Under the pieces are notes generated by a model that made no database searches, had not been told where the DNA came from, and saw only the letters and a program-made list of their open reading frames with translations. A DNA stretch of 10,590 nt from an uncultured beta proteobacterium (GTDB lineage: Bacteria > Pseudomonadota > Gammaproteobacteria > Burkholderiales > Burkholderiaceae), in NCBI GenBank assembly GCA_903845455.1, contig CAIMXN010000135.1, positions 1-10,590 on the forward strand, written 5' to 3'. A program made the translations under genes and the position numbers. Below are positions 1-6,949 of this stretch, in pieces. How positions within the stretch are numbered: the stretch's first letter is position 1; every line of letters starts with the position of its first letter.

Positions 1-2360
1 CGGTTATGCCAAAAGAATCCAAAACAATCGGGATATTTTTTCTTCGCATCGGCCTCAGTCTCGCGCTCAAGAGCAGGAGAATCCATACGCCCAAACATTT
101 CTTCTTGCACAAGGGCTTGGCGAATGAACAGTTCCCGTGCCATCACCGCATCATGAGGTTCATAGCGTACCCGCCTACCGTGATAAATCGGTAAGCCATA
201 TAAGGTGCCCCGCTCAAAGGCCATGACTTCACCTTGGCGGTTATCCCAGAAGGGATCGCTTAAGGACTTGATGAGGCGATGAGCCGCTACACGCTCAACC
301 CATTGCGGTTCAATCTTGGCAATCGTCCTGGCATACATGCGATTAGTCTCTTGCAGCTCTCCTGCCAGAATCCAAGCACCTGCTTTTTTGCCGATGGTAG
401 AGCCTGGCCAAATGAATGGCCGAATCCCACGAGCGCCGATGTATCCGCCAGTTTTACTGCCGCGCTCTTGTGACTTTTCATCTTCTTCTTTTTTGGCAAC
501 GTAACCCAATAAACCGGTTAGTAATGACAAATGTACCTGTTCATAGGTAGCGGCTAGGGCGTTTTCTTTCCAGCCCTTCTCCCCTAGCATCGTATGCAGT
601 TGACCGTGCACATCACGCCATTCTCGTATGCGCCGCGGCGACAAAAATTTACTTCTACAAAGGGTTTCTAACTGGCGATTGCTATGTTTATGCTGTAAAG
701 CCTCTTGATACCAATTCCAGAGTTTTACAAAACTCAAAAACTCTGAGCGCTCATCTGCGAACTGCAGATGGGCTTGATCAGCTGCCGCTGCCTGCTCAAG
801 CGGTCTCTCACGCGGATCTTGGGTCGCGAGTGCTGATGCAATGATCGTCACTTCACGCAGTGCATTTTGATCTTTGGCGGCTAATAATATTCTGCCAATG
901 CGAGGATCTAGCGGTAAATCAGCCAGTTGTTTACCAATCGCAGTTAGTCTGAAGTGGTTATTCAGGTCTTTACCTTCAGCATCTGGTAACTCATCTGATT
1001 CAATTGCGCCTAACTCATCTAAGAGTTGCACGCCGTCGGCAATTGCTCGACCCAAGGGTTTATCAATAAATGGAAACTCTGCAATCTTGGGCAGGCGTAA
1101 AGCACTCATGCGTAACAAGACAGCCGCTAATGAGCTACGTAAAATTTCTGGGTCAGTAAATTTAGGTCGGCCTAGATAATCTAGCTCGCTGTAGAGACGA
1201 ATACAGATGCCATCCGACACGCGTCCGCAACGACCTGCCCGTTGATTGGCTGCGGCCTGAGATATCGGTTCAACCTGCAGTTGCTCAACCTTATTACGAT
1301 AGGAATAGCGCTTCACTCTGGCTAAGCCACTATCAATCACATAACGGATATTGGGGACTGTTAAGGAGGTCTCAGCGACGTTGGTCGTCAAGATAATGCG
1401 ACGACCATTACCAGGACTAAAGACTCTCTCCTGTTCTGCAATCGATTGACGGGCAAATAGGCTTAAGACCTCCGGATGAAAACGTTGTGCCAGCACGTGA
1501 TCTTTGCGCAATGCCTCAGCGCAATCACGAATCTCCCGTTCGCCTGGTAAGAAAACCAGTACATCACCTGCTCCAGACGAGCCCTCACGCCACACATTCG
1601 CAATCGCCTCCGTTACTGCATCAGGGATTTCTTTAGCTTCTTTTGATTCTTTTTTGCCATCGGGTTTGACATCGGGCTCTAAGGGCACATAACGCTGCTC
1701 GACCGGAAACAACCTACCACTTACCTCAATCACTGGGGCAATCTTGCCGTTGATCGTAAAGTGCTCGGCAAAGCGCTGTGCATCAATAGTGGCAGAGGTA
1801 ATGATGAGTTTGAGATCTGGCCGTTTTGGCAGTAGACGTCTGAGGTAGCCCAACAGAAAGTCAATGTTGAGACTGCGTTCATGCGCTTCGTCAATGATGA
1901 GTGTGTCGTAGGCACGTAACTGAGGGTCTTTTTGGGTCTGCGCCAACAAGATACCGTCAGTCATTAATTTGATTGAGGCGCCTAGTCCAGTCTTATCAGA
2001 GAAGCGTACCTGATAACCTACGTCTTGACCCAGAGGTGTACCCAGCTCGTGAGCAATCCGCTTAGCGGTCGCTGTGGCAGCGATCCTGCGAGGTTGAGTG
2101 TGCCCTATCAGCTTGCCACCGTTCATCGTGCCGCGACCCATATCAAGGCAGATCTTGGGTAATTGGGTGGTCTTACCCGAACCAGTCTCACCACAAACAA
2201 TCACGACCTGGTGTGAGAGCAATGCATCCTTGATGATTTGACGTTGCCCAGAGACCGGTAACTCCTCTGGAAAACGGATCTCCAGCTTGTGTGAGGTGTT
2301 GGAAGCAGGCACAGGCTTGGACGTCACTGGGGGTTTTTGTTGGTTTATAGGCTCTTGCAC
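1..2360 (-). CDS. hrpA: ATP-dependent RNA helicase HrpA (DEAH box), C-terminus cut by window edge
   Basis: This is a superfamily 2 DEAH-box RNA helicase that unwinds RNA using ATP. In other bacteria HrpA acts on mRNA processing and rescues stalled or collided ribosomes. About 786 codons are present without interruption, and the left edge cuts the gene; the family is usually about 1300 residues, so the C-terminal DUF3418-type region is missing from view. Visible motifs are Walker A GETGSGKT (residues 57-64), DEAH (157-160), SAT (189-191) and QRAGRCGR (motif VI, 373-380), followed by winged-helix/OB-like sequence. The start chosen is GTG at 2360. An in-frame TGA lies five codons upstream, so the start cannot lie further out, but no Shine-Dalgarno sequence is seen and later GTG codons (12 and 17) are possible. 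The first 25 residues are polar and probably disordered. The gene is divergent from argA with 17 bases between start codons. Confidence 0.95.
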   Translation of the reverse strand, partial: MQEPINQQKPPVTSKPVPASNTSHKLEIRFPEELPVSGQRQIIKDALLSHQVVIVCGETGSGKTTQLPKICLDMGRGTMNGGKLIGHTQPRRIAATATAKRIAHELGTPLGQDVGYQVRFSDKTGLGASIKLMTDGILLAQTQKDPQLRAYDTLIIDEAHERSLNIDFLLGYLRRLLPKRPDLKLIITSATIDAQRFAEHFTINGKIAPVIEVSGRLFPVEQRYVPLEPDVKPDGKKESKEAKEIPDAVTEAIANVWREGSSGAGDVLVFLPGEREIRDCAEALRKDHVLAQRFHPEVLSLFARQSIAEQERVFSPGNGRRIILTTNVAETSLTVPNIRYVIDSGLARVKRYSYRNKVEQLQVEPISQAAANQRAGRCGRVSDGICIRLYSELDYLGRPKFTDPEILRSSLAAVLLRMSALRLPKIAEFPFIDKPLGRAIADGVQLLDELGAIESDELPDAEGKDLNNHFRLTAIGKQLADLPLDPRIGRILLAAKDQNALREVTIIASALATQDPRERPLEQAAAADQAHLQFADERSEFLSFVKLWNWYQEALQHKHSNRQLETLCRSKFLSPRRIREWRDVHGQLHTMLGEKGWKENALAATYEQVHLSLLTGLLGYVAKKEEDEKSQERGSKTGGYIGARGIRPFIWPGSTIGKKAGAWILAGELQETNRMYARTIAKIEPQWVERVAAHRLIKSLSDPFWDNRQGEVMAFERGTLYGLPIYHGRRVRYEPHDAVMARELFIRQALVQEEMFGRMDSPALERETEADAKKKYPDCFGFFWHN

Positions 2361-2368
2361 CCTATAAT
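2340..2368 (+). promoter_or_regulatory. argA promoter, probably giving a leaderless mRNA
   Basis: A perfect -10 box TATAAT lies at 2363-2368, and a partial -35 box TTGGTT at 2340-2345 is spaced 17 bases from it. Initiation about 7 bases after the -10 would fall at 2375-2376, only 2-3 bases before the argA ATG at 2378. There is no purine-rich ribosome binding site between. The promoter lies over the start of hrpA on the other strand. The box positions are seen in the sequence; the start site is inferred. Confidence 0.6.
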
Positions 2369-2377
2369 TTTCTCACT

Positions 2378-3745
2378 ATGCCAACAAATGCACCAAACCA
2401 CGCTCAAAGCAGCGAAGAATCCAGCTCTAATTTTCCTTTCGTAGGGTGGTTGCGCGATGTCGCGCCTTACATTCATAGCTTCCGCGAAAAGACCTTTGTA
2501 ATTGCCTTTGCCGGTGAACTCGTGCAAGAAATCGGCCTTGAGAACCTAATCGAAGATATCGCCATGCTCCATGCGATGGGCATGAGAATCGTTCTGGTAC
2601 ACGGAATTCGCCCGCAGATTGAAGAACAACTCACGCTCAGGAAAATCAAAAGTAAGTTTGGTAAGAGCACGATGCACAACTATCGGATCACTGATGCTGC
2701 AGCTCTGGAGTGCGTTAAAGAAGCTGCCGGTGAATTGCGTCTCGATATCGAAGCCGCTTTTAGTCGCGGTTTGCCAAACACACCAATGGCTGGGTCCCGC
2801 ATCTCTGTAATCTCCGGCAACTTTATTACGGCGATGCCTGTGGGCGTTGTCGAGGGGATTGATTACATTCATACTGGTCTCGTTCGTAAAGTCGACTCCA
2901 CTTCGATCAAACTTTCGCTCGATAGTAATAAGATCGTGCTGCTTTCACCTCTAGGTTTCTCCCCAACAGGACAGGCGTTTAATTTGGCTTTCGAGGATGT
3001 CGCAGCATCCACAGCTGCATCACTGAAAGCGGACAAACTGATCTTCTTAACTCCTTATGAAGGATTAAAAGATGAAGAAGGCGATTACATTACTGAACTC
3101 TCAATGCCGCAACTGCAGGAATACGTTGCGCAACATCACACAGAGCTCGATTTAGGTATAAAGAGTTTGCTCAACATCTCAGGCAGAGCAATCCGTGCCG
3201 GCGTGAGCCGCGTGCACTTTCTGCCCTGCAACCGAGACGGTGCTTTACTCGAAGAGTTATTCACCCATGATGGTATTGGCATGATGTTGGCATCTTCAGA
3301 TATTGAGAACTTACGCGAAGCCAATCAGGATGATGTTGGTGGAATTTTGCAACTCACCATGCCACTTGAGGAAGAAGGTATTTTGGCGGCTCGTGGACAG
3401 GATGTCATCGAACGTGACATTCAACGCTTTTCAGTCATTGAACATGACCGCGTCTTATTTGGTTGTGCCGCCCTCTTCCCATTCCCCAATGGTGTGGGTG
3501 AACTAGCCTGCTTAGCGGTTGATCCCGATGTCCAAGGATCGGGCGATGGCGAACGTCTATTAAAACGCGTAGAAATGAGAGCAAAACAAGAAGGTATTAA
3601 GCGTTTGTTTGTTCTGACGACGAGAACCGAACACTGGTTCTTGAAGCGTGGCTTCAAGAGGGCTACGGTTGATGATTTGCCTGAAGAAAGAAAGCAAATC
3701 TATAACTGGGATCGTAAATCGATGGTCTTAACCAAAGACCTATAA
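2378..3745 (+). CDS. argA: N-acetylglutamate synthase (amino-acid kinase fold plus GNAT domain)
   Basis: ArgA transfers acetyl from acetyl-CoA to glutamate, the first step of arginine synthesis, in the cytoplasm; in this family it is normally feedback-inhibited by arginine. The 455 residues match the classical bifunctional-looking length. After a Ser/Asn-rich start, FVGWLRDVAPYIHSFREKTF (21-40) opens the amino-acid kinase-like domain with its VLVHG loop (72-76), which in this family binds arginine rather than phosphorylating. The C-terminal GNAT domain carries the acetyl-CoA binding stretch LACLAVDPDVQGSGDG (376-391). No alternative start lies near, because the conserved block begins about 20 residues in. 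There is no ribosome binding site before the ATG, consistent with a leaderless transcript from the TATAAT box just upstream. yggX follows after 62 bases on the same strand and may be co-transcribed. Confidence 0.95.
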   Translation: MPTNAPNHAQSSEESSSNFPFVGWLRDVAPYIHSFREKTFVIAFAGELVQEIGLENLIEDIAMLHAMGMRIVLVHGIRPQIEEQLTLRKIKSKFGKSTMHNYRITDAAALECVKEAAGELRLDIEAAFSRGLPNTPMAGSRISVISGNFITAMPVGVVEGIDYIHTGLVRKVDSTSIKLSLDSNKIVLLSPLGFSPTGQAFNLAFEDVAASTAASLKADKLIFLTPYEGLKDEEGDYITELSMPQLQEYVAQHHTELDLGIKSLLNISGRAIRAGVSRVHFLPCNRDGALLEELFTHDGIGMMLASSDIENLREANQDDVGGILQLTMPLEEEGILAARGQDVIERDIQRFSVIEHDRVLFGCAALFPFPNGVGELACLAVDPDVQGSGDGERLLKRVEMRAKQEGIKRLFVLTTRTEHWFLKRGFKRATVDDLPEERKQIYNWDRKSMVLTKDL

Positions 3746-3807
3746 GATCACATTCAGAATTTAATAGCCTCACCAATAGATAATCAGTATTTAGAAAGGC
3801 ATTACAG

Positions 3808-4080
3808 ATGGCACGCATGGTTCAATGCATCAAACTCAATAAAGAAGCTGAAGGCTTAGATTTCGCTCCACTTCCAGGCGATTTGGGTAAAAAGATTTGG
3901 AGCCAAGTTTCCAAAGAAGCTTGGGCGGCTTGGCTTAAACAGCAAACGATGCTGATTAACGAGAATCGTTTGAATATGGCAGACCCACGCGCGCGCCAAT
4001 ACCTATTGAAGCAAGTTGAAAAATATTTCTTTGAAGGTGGCGCAGATACTGCTCAGGGTTACGTCCCCACAACGGAGTGA
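3808..4080 (+). CDS. yggX: Probable Fe(2+)-trafficking / oxidative damage protection protein YggX
   Basis: This is a small cytoplasmic protein of the YggX family, which protects iron-sulphur enzymes from oxidative damage and may take part in Fe(II) handling. At 90 residues it has the usual family length. It carries the conserved N-terminal Cys (C7, in MARMVQC), the KEAEGLDF block, KEAWAAWLKQQTMLINENRL and the DPRARQYL block. The start is supported by a ribosome binding site AGAAAGG at 3793-3799, 8 bases before the ATG. It lies 62 bases after argA. A weak -10-like GATAAT at 3779-3784 has no good -35 box, so read-through from argA is the simpler source of transcription. A 6-bp hairpin (GGAGTG/CACTCC, 4074-4092) overlaps the stop codon but has no T-run. 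Confidence 0.95.
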   Translation: MARMVQCIKLNKEAEGLDFAPLPGDLGKKIWSQVSKEAWAAWLKQQTMLINENRLNMADPRARQYLLKQVEKYFFEGGADTAQGYVPTTE

Positions 4081-4150
4081 GTGCTGCACTCCAACAATTG
4101 ATCTATCGCAAGATAAGCAGTACATTCTGAAAAAATCTTTTCAACAGTAG

Positions 4151-4179
4151 TTGACTTAGAGAATTTGGAAGCATAGGAT
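4151..4179 (+). promoter_or_regulatory. Sigma70-type promoter for the candidate small RNA
   Basis: The -35 box TTGACT (4151-4156, five of six consensus bases) is separated by exactly 17 bases from the -10 box TAGGAT (4174-4179, four of six). The expected start is about G4186. No protein gene follows on this strand before the terminator at 4314-4349, so the promoter appears to drive a non-coding transcript. A second, perfect TTGACA at 4191-4196 has no convincing -10 at normal spacing. Confidence 0.55.
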
Positions 4180-4185
4180 TGAATC

Positions 4186-4349
4186 GTGGTTTGACAGATA
4201 TAGTGTTTCTCCACATTGGCGAAAGCCACTTTAAATGAGCGCATCTATGCGCTCATGGGCATCGGAACAATTTAACTTCCGATTGTCTGCGCCATGTTCA
4301 GCATGGCAAACAGACCCGATGGGAGAGAAAATCCCCCGTCGGGTTTTTT
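4186..4349 (+). ncRNA. Candidate structured small RNA, about 160 nt, family not recognised
   Basis: The intergenic stretch between yggX and rpiA reads as a free-standing RNA gene with promoter, structured body and intrinsic terminator. In order it holds a GNRA-type hairpin TGGC-GAAA-GCCA (4217-4228); a long hairpin with perfect arms ATGAGCGCAT/ATGCGCTCAT (4235-4256); ATCGGAA/TTCCGAT with a 9-nt loop (4261-4283); GCCATG/CATGGC (4291-4307) nested inside GTCTG/CAGAC (4285-4315); and the terminator stem (4314-4344). The outer nested stem and the terminator compete for bases 4314-4315. It does not look like 6S, 4.5S, tmRNA or RNase P RNA. A genus-restricted motif named Polynucleobacter-1 exists in the literature, but I cannot tell from sequence alone whether this is it. 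The alternative reading is a long structured 3' UTR of yggX. The hairpins are seen; the RNA gene is inferred. Confidence 0.5.
4314..4349 (+). terminator. Strong rho-independent terminator
   Basis: A 10-bp stem pairs 4314-4323 (ACCCGATGGG) with 4335-4344 (CCCGTCGGGT), with one T-G wobble and an 11-nt A-rich loop, and runs into six T (4344-4349). It ends transcription on the plus strand, from the candidate small RNA or from argA-yggX. On the minus strand the hairpin lies 8 bases after the rpiA stop but is followed only by CTGTTTG, so it would be a weak terminator for rpiA. Confidence 0.85.
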
Positions 4350-4352
4350 AAT

Positions 4353-5039
4353 TTACAAAATGATCCGCTCAACACCAGCAGCATTGCTCACCAGCAAAAT
4401 ATGGGCTTTCTCTTTAGCGAATAAACCCACGGTGATTACGCCAGCAATTTGGTTGATGCGAGACTCCATATTTTTAGGGTCAGTAATTTGTAAACCTGCA
4501 ACATCTAAAATCCAGCCGCCGTTATCGGTCACAAAAGGTTCCTGAGCGGCCTTTACCAATCGTAAGGAAACCTGACCGCCCAACTTTTCAAGCTCTCGAG
4601 TCACCACGCCTTGCGCTAAAGAAATAATTTCTACTGGCAGGGCAAAATTTCCTAGTACTGGAACTTGCTTTGAGGAATCACAAATGCAAATGAATTGTTT
4701 AGCCATTGAGGCAATGATTTTTTCGCGGGTTAAGGCTCCACCCCCGCCCTTGATCATGTGACCGGCTGGATCGATTTCATCTGCACCGTCCACATAGGCA
4801 GGTAAGCTACCCACATCATTGGGGTTGAGCACCTTAAATCCATGTTTTAGTAAACGTTCAGTCGTTGCGTTAGAGCTGGAGATGGTTCCAGCAAAATGAT
4901 CTCGATGTGGTGCTAAGGCATCAATAAAACAGTTGACCGTGGAGCCCGTGCCAATCCCCAGAATTTGACCAGGCGCGAGCTTGAGCACCTCGTCACGAGC
5001 TGCTTCTCCCACCATTTGTTTTAATTGATCCTGATTCAT
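4353..5039 (-). CDS. rpiA: Ribose-5-phosphate isomerase A
   Basis: RpiA interconverts ribose 5-phosphate and ribulose 5-phosphate in the non-oxidative pentose phosphate pathway, in the cytoplasm. The 228 residues match the family's usual length. Motifs include the phosphate loop GIGTGST (28-34), SSSNATT (54-60), YVDGADEID (82-90, with D84 and D87) and KGGGGALTREKI (98-109, with K98 and the catalytic-base candidate E106). The start is set at the ATG at 5039, because MNQDQLK aligns with the start of known RpiA proteins; an in-frame ATG at 5087 would add 16 residues and lies inside a palindrome. A possible ribosome binding site AAAGG lies about 13 bases upstream, rather far. The gene is divergent from tal, another enzyme of the same pathway, with a 99-base shared region. 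It is convergent with the candidate small RNA. Confidence 0.95.
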   Translation of the reverse strand: MNQDQLKQMVGEAARDEVLKLAPGQILGIGTGSTVNCFIDALAPHRDHFAGTISSSNATTERLLKHGFKVLNPNDVGSLPAYVDGADEIDPAGHMIKGGGGALTREKIIASMAKQFICICDSSKQVPVLGNFALPVEIISLAQGVVTRELEKLGGQVSLRLVKAAQEPFVTDNGGWILDVAGLQITDPKNMESRINQIAGVITVGLFAKEKAHILLVSNAAGVERIIL

Positions 5040-5070
5040 GATGTAGCAAATACCTTTGTAGATTTGGAGG

Positions 5071-5090
5071 TAGATGGAATATTCCATCTA
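5071..5090. promoter_or_regulatory. 20-bp perfect palindrome in the rpiA/tal control region, possible operator
   Basis: The arms TAGATGGAAT and ATTCCATCTA are exact reverse complements with no spacer (core GGAATATTCC). The palindrome sits 31 bases from the rpiA start and 48 bases from the tal start. Its symmetry and place between two divergent genes of one pathway fit a dimeric repressor or activator site. A half-site-like GAGTATTCC recurs at 5122-5130. No regulator is recognised. It could also form a hairpin in the rpiA 5' leader. Confidence 0.5.
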
Positions 5091-5100
5091 TCATATGATA
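5089..5100. promoter_or_regulatory. 12-bp palindrome TATCATATGATA, possible second operator or promoter element
   Basis: This exact palindrome overlaps the 20-bp palindrome by two bases. It contains TATCAT and, on both strands, TATGAT, each one base from the -10 consensus, so it may hold promoter elements as well as, or instead of, an operator. No good -35 box at normal spacing is seen in either direction. The half-sites TATCA/TGATA recur upstream of rnr at 9369-9380. Confidence 0.35.
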
Positions 5101-5138
5101 TTCAGAGGCAACCTTATTAAAGAGTATTCCGTTTCCCT

Positions 5139-6104
5139 ATGACTAGCCCTTCAGCACTAAGCCAACTTAAGACCTTAACCACCGTGGTAGCCGATACGGG
5201 TGATTTTGAGCGTATGCGGGAATTTCAGCCACAAGACGCTACTACCAACCCATCCCTCATCCTCAAAGCTGCCCAACAGAGCAACTACCAAGCGCTAGTT
5301 CGATCGGTCAAGCAAGCCCACCCTGACATAAAACCCACTGCCTTAGTAGATTACATCTTGGTTGCTTTCGGCCTAGAAATCCTCCAGATTGTTCCTGGTC
5401 GCGTTTCTACAGAAGTCGATGCGCGCCTCTCGTTTGATACCAATGCAACCATTGCTAAAGCAAGGCACCTGATTGAACTCTATGAATCGCATGGGATCGA
5501 TCGGAAGCGCGTGCTTATCAAACTGGCGGCAACTTGGGAAGGTATTGCTGCTGCCAAAGAACTGGAGTCTCAAGGTATTCATTGCAATGTGACCTTACTC
5601 TTCTCTTTGATTCAAGCAGCAGCTAGTGGTGCTGCCAATGCCACGCTGATCTCACCGTTTGTTGGCAGAATCACCGATTGGTATAAGGCCAAACTGGGCA
5701 GTAACTGGAGTGATGTCAATCATGGCGGAGCCAATGATCCTAGCGTCAGCTCGGTCAGGCGCATCTTTCATTACTACAAACATTTTGGTATTAAGACTGA
5801 AATTATGGGTGCCAGTTTTAGAAACACGAGCCAGATTCTAGAATTAGCTGGTTGTGATTTGCTGACCATCAGCCCAGAATTGTTGGCCGAACTTCAAAGT
5901 AGCAACGCACCCATTGAGAAAAAACTCAATGCTGCCAATGCTCAAGCTGCCTTGCAGGCTGAAGGGATTGCGCCTTTAAAGCTAGATGAATCCAGTTTTC
6001 GTCTGCAGCTCAACAATGATGCAATGGCTACAGAGAAACTGGCTGAAGGCATCCGCAATTTCTGTATCGATACAGAAAAGCTAGAGGCCTTGTTACAAGA
6101 ATAG
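5139..6104 (+). CDS. tal: Transaldolase (class I, TalB type)
   Basis: Transaldolase moves a dihydroxyacetone unit from sedoheptulose 7-phosphate to glyceraldehyde 3-phosphate, giving erythrose 4-phosphate and fructose 6-phosphate, in the cytoplasm. The 321 residues match the TalB subfamily. Motifs are VVADTGDF (16-23, with D19), the DATTNPSLI stretch (33-41), the EVDARLSFD block (92-100) and RVLIKLAATWEG (124-135), where K128 is the expected Schiff-base lysine. CNVTLLFS (148-155) and the SPFVGRITDW region follow. The start at 5139 gives the normal N-terminus, although no clear ribosome binding site precedes it (a weak AAAGAG lies about 14 bases away). The stop codon is only 5 bases from the convergent rlmB stop, so no separate terminator fits between the two. 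Confidence 0.95.
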   Translation: MTSPSALSQLKTLTTVVADTGDFERMREFQPQDATTNPSLILKAAQQSNYQALVRSVKQAHPDIKPTALVDYILVAFGLEILQIVPGRVSTEVDARLSFDTNATIAKARHLIELYESHGIDRKRVLIKLAATWEGIAAAKELESQGIHCNVTLLFSLIQAAASGAANATLISPFVGRITDWYKAKLGSNWSDVNHGGANDPSVSSVRRIFHYYKHFGIKTEIMGASFRNTSQILELAGCDLLTISPELLAELQSSNAPIEKKLNAANAQAALQAEGIAPLKLDESSFRLQLNNDAMATEKLAEGIRNFCIDTEKLEALLQE

Positions 6105-6109
6105 TAAGA

Positions 6110-6865
6110 CTACTTTGCAGCCTTAGCTAAGCGCTGTCTCAAAGCCTCATATAAGCACACGCCACTGGCTACTGAAACATTCAAACTTTCCACTACGCCT
6201 TTCATTGGGATGCGTACCAACTCATCACAAGTCTCACGGGTTAAACGGCGCATACCTTCGCCTTCAGCGCCCATCACAATAGCAATTGATCCGGTCAGAT
6301 CAAGGTCATAAATAGATTTAGTAGCCTCATCATCAGTACCAATTAACCAAACACCAGCCTCTTGCATTTCACGCATGCTCCGCACCAAATTGGTTACTGT
6401 AAGTACCGGGATGACCTCAGATGCACCACTAGAGACTTTGCTCACAGTGGCATTAATGGAGGCGGAACGGTCTTTTGGTATTACTACCGCATCCACACCA
6501 GCACCATCAGCAACCCGTAAACAAGCACCAAAGTTATGCGGATCTGTCACGCCATCAAGCACCAAAAATAAGGGCTGCTCTTGGGTGCCTGCAACATCTT
6601 CAATGACTTCGGTAATTGTGCGTGACACTGTCATTTTTTCAGCCAGAGCCACAACCCCCTGATGCCGATCATGTCCCGTTAGCTTATGGAGTCTTTCATT
6701 ATCAGCGGCATGCAGACGTTCACCCAGTACTTCTTCGGCCTGTTTGAGAAAATCACCCATGCGGCGATCGCGACGGCCAGAGTCAAAATACACAGCCTTT
6801 AGACTAGCAGGATCTACTCGAAGCCTGGCTTGTACTGCATGAAAACCAACTAATATTTGTTTCAT
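6110..6865 (-). CDS. rlmB: 23S rRNA (guanosine(2251)-2'-O)-methyltransferase RlmB
   Basis: RlmB is a SPOUT-class (SpoU family) methyltransferase that uses S-adenosylmethionine to methylate the 2'-O of G2251 in the peptidyl-transferase P loop of 23S rRNA. At 251 residues it has normal length. The N-terminal substrate-binding domain begins LVGFHAVQARLR (5-16). The knotted catalytic domain shows motif 1 NFGACLRVAD (111-120, with N111 and R117), motif 2 IVMGAEGEGM (196-205, with E201) and motif 3 ESLNVSVASGV (226-236). The ATG at 6865 is preceded only by a weak AGAAAAAGA. It follows rnr on the same strand after 79 bases, the same gene pair seen in many proteobacteria, so co-transcription is likely. 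It is tail-to-tail with tal. Confidence 0.95.
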   Translation of the reverse strand: MKQILVGFHAVQARLRVDPASLKAVYFDSGRRDRRMGDFLKQAEEVLGERLHAADNERLHKLTGHDRHQGVVALAEKMTVSRTITEVIEDVAGTQEQPLFLVLDGVTDPHNFGACLRVADGAGVDAVVIPKDRSASINATVSKVSSGASEVIPVLTVTNLVRSMREMQEAGVWLIGTDDEATKSIYDLDLTGSIAIVMGAEGEGMRRLTRETCDELVRIPMKGVVESLNVSVASGVCLYEALRQRLAKAAK

Positions 6866-6889
6866 TCTTTTTCTAATTTATCTTCAACT

Positions 6890-6949
6890 ACATTAACTAC
6901 TCACTTAACTACTGACTTAGTTACTGACTTAGTTACTAAGCTAGTTACT
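6890..6949 (-). repeat. 12-bp tandem repeat, five units, spanning the rnr stop codon and rnr-rlmB spacer
   Basis: On the minus strand the units read AGTAACTAGCTT, AGTAACTAAGTC twice (identical), AGTAGTTAAGTG and AGTAGTTAATGT, at plus-strand positions 6938-6949, 6926-6937, 6914-6925, 6902-6913 and 6890-6901. A sixth, very degenerate copy may lie at 6878-6889. The first unit includes the rnr stop TAA. Because the period is a multiple of three, TAA or TAG recurs in the rnr reading frame in every unit. Confidence 0.85.

Noticed and set aside
874..1179. 101-codon plus-strand ORF inside hrpA
   Set aside because: It is antisense to a clear helicase coding region with intact motifs, and its product has no family resemblance.
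4074..4092. Hairpin GGAGTG/CACTCC across the yggX stop codon, considered as terminator
   Set aside because: It has a 6-bp stem without a T-run; the sequence after it is mixed.
4128..4143. TGAAAA/TTTTCA hairpin
   Set aside because: It is short, AT-only apart from one pair, and has no T-run beyond the stem, so it is likely AT-rich chance pairing upstream of the promoter.
4191..4219. Second promoter from the perfect TTGACA at 4191
   Set aside because: The best -10 candidates at 15-18 bases match only two or three of six positions.
4235..4351. 38-codon plus-strand ORF inside the candidate small RNA
   Set aside because: It has no ribosome binding site, and it runs through all the later hairpins and ends in the terminator T-run, so translating ribosomes would destroy the terminator.
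5040..5087. 16-residue N-terminal extension of rpiA from the ATG at 5087
   Set aside because: It has no ribosome binding site, lies within the palindrome, and known RpiA proteins begin at the position of the internal ATG at 5039.
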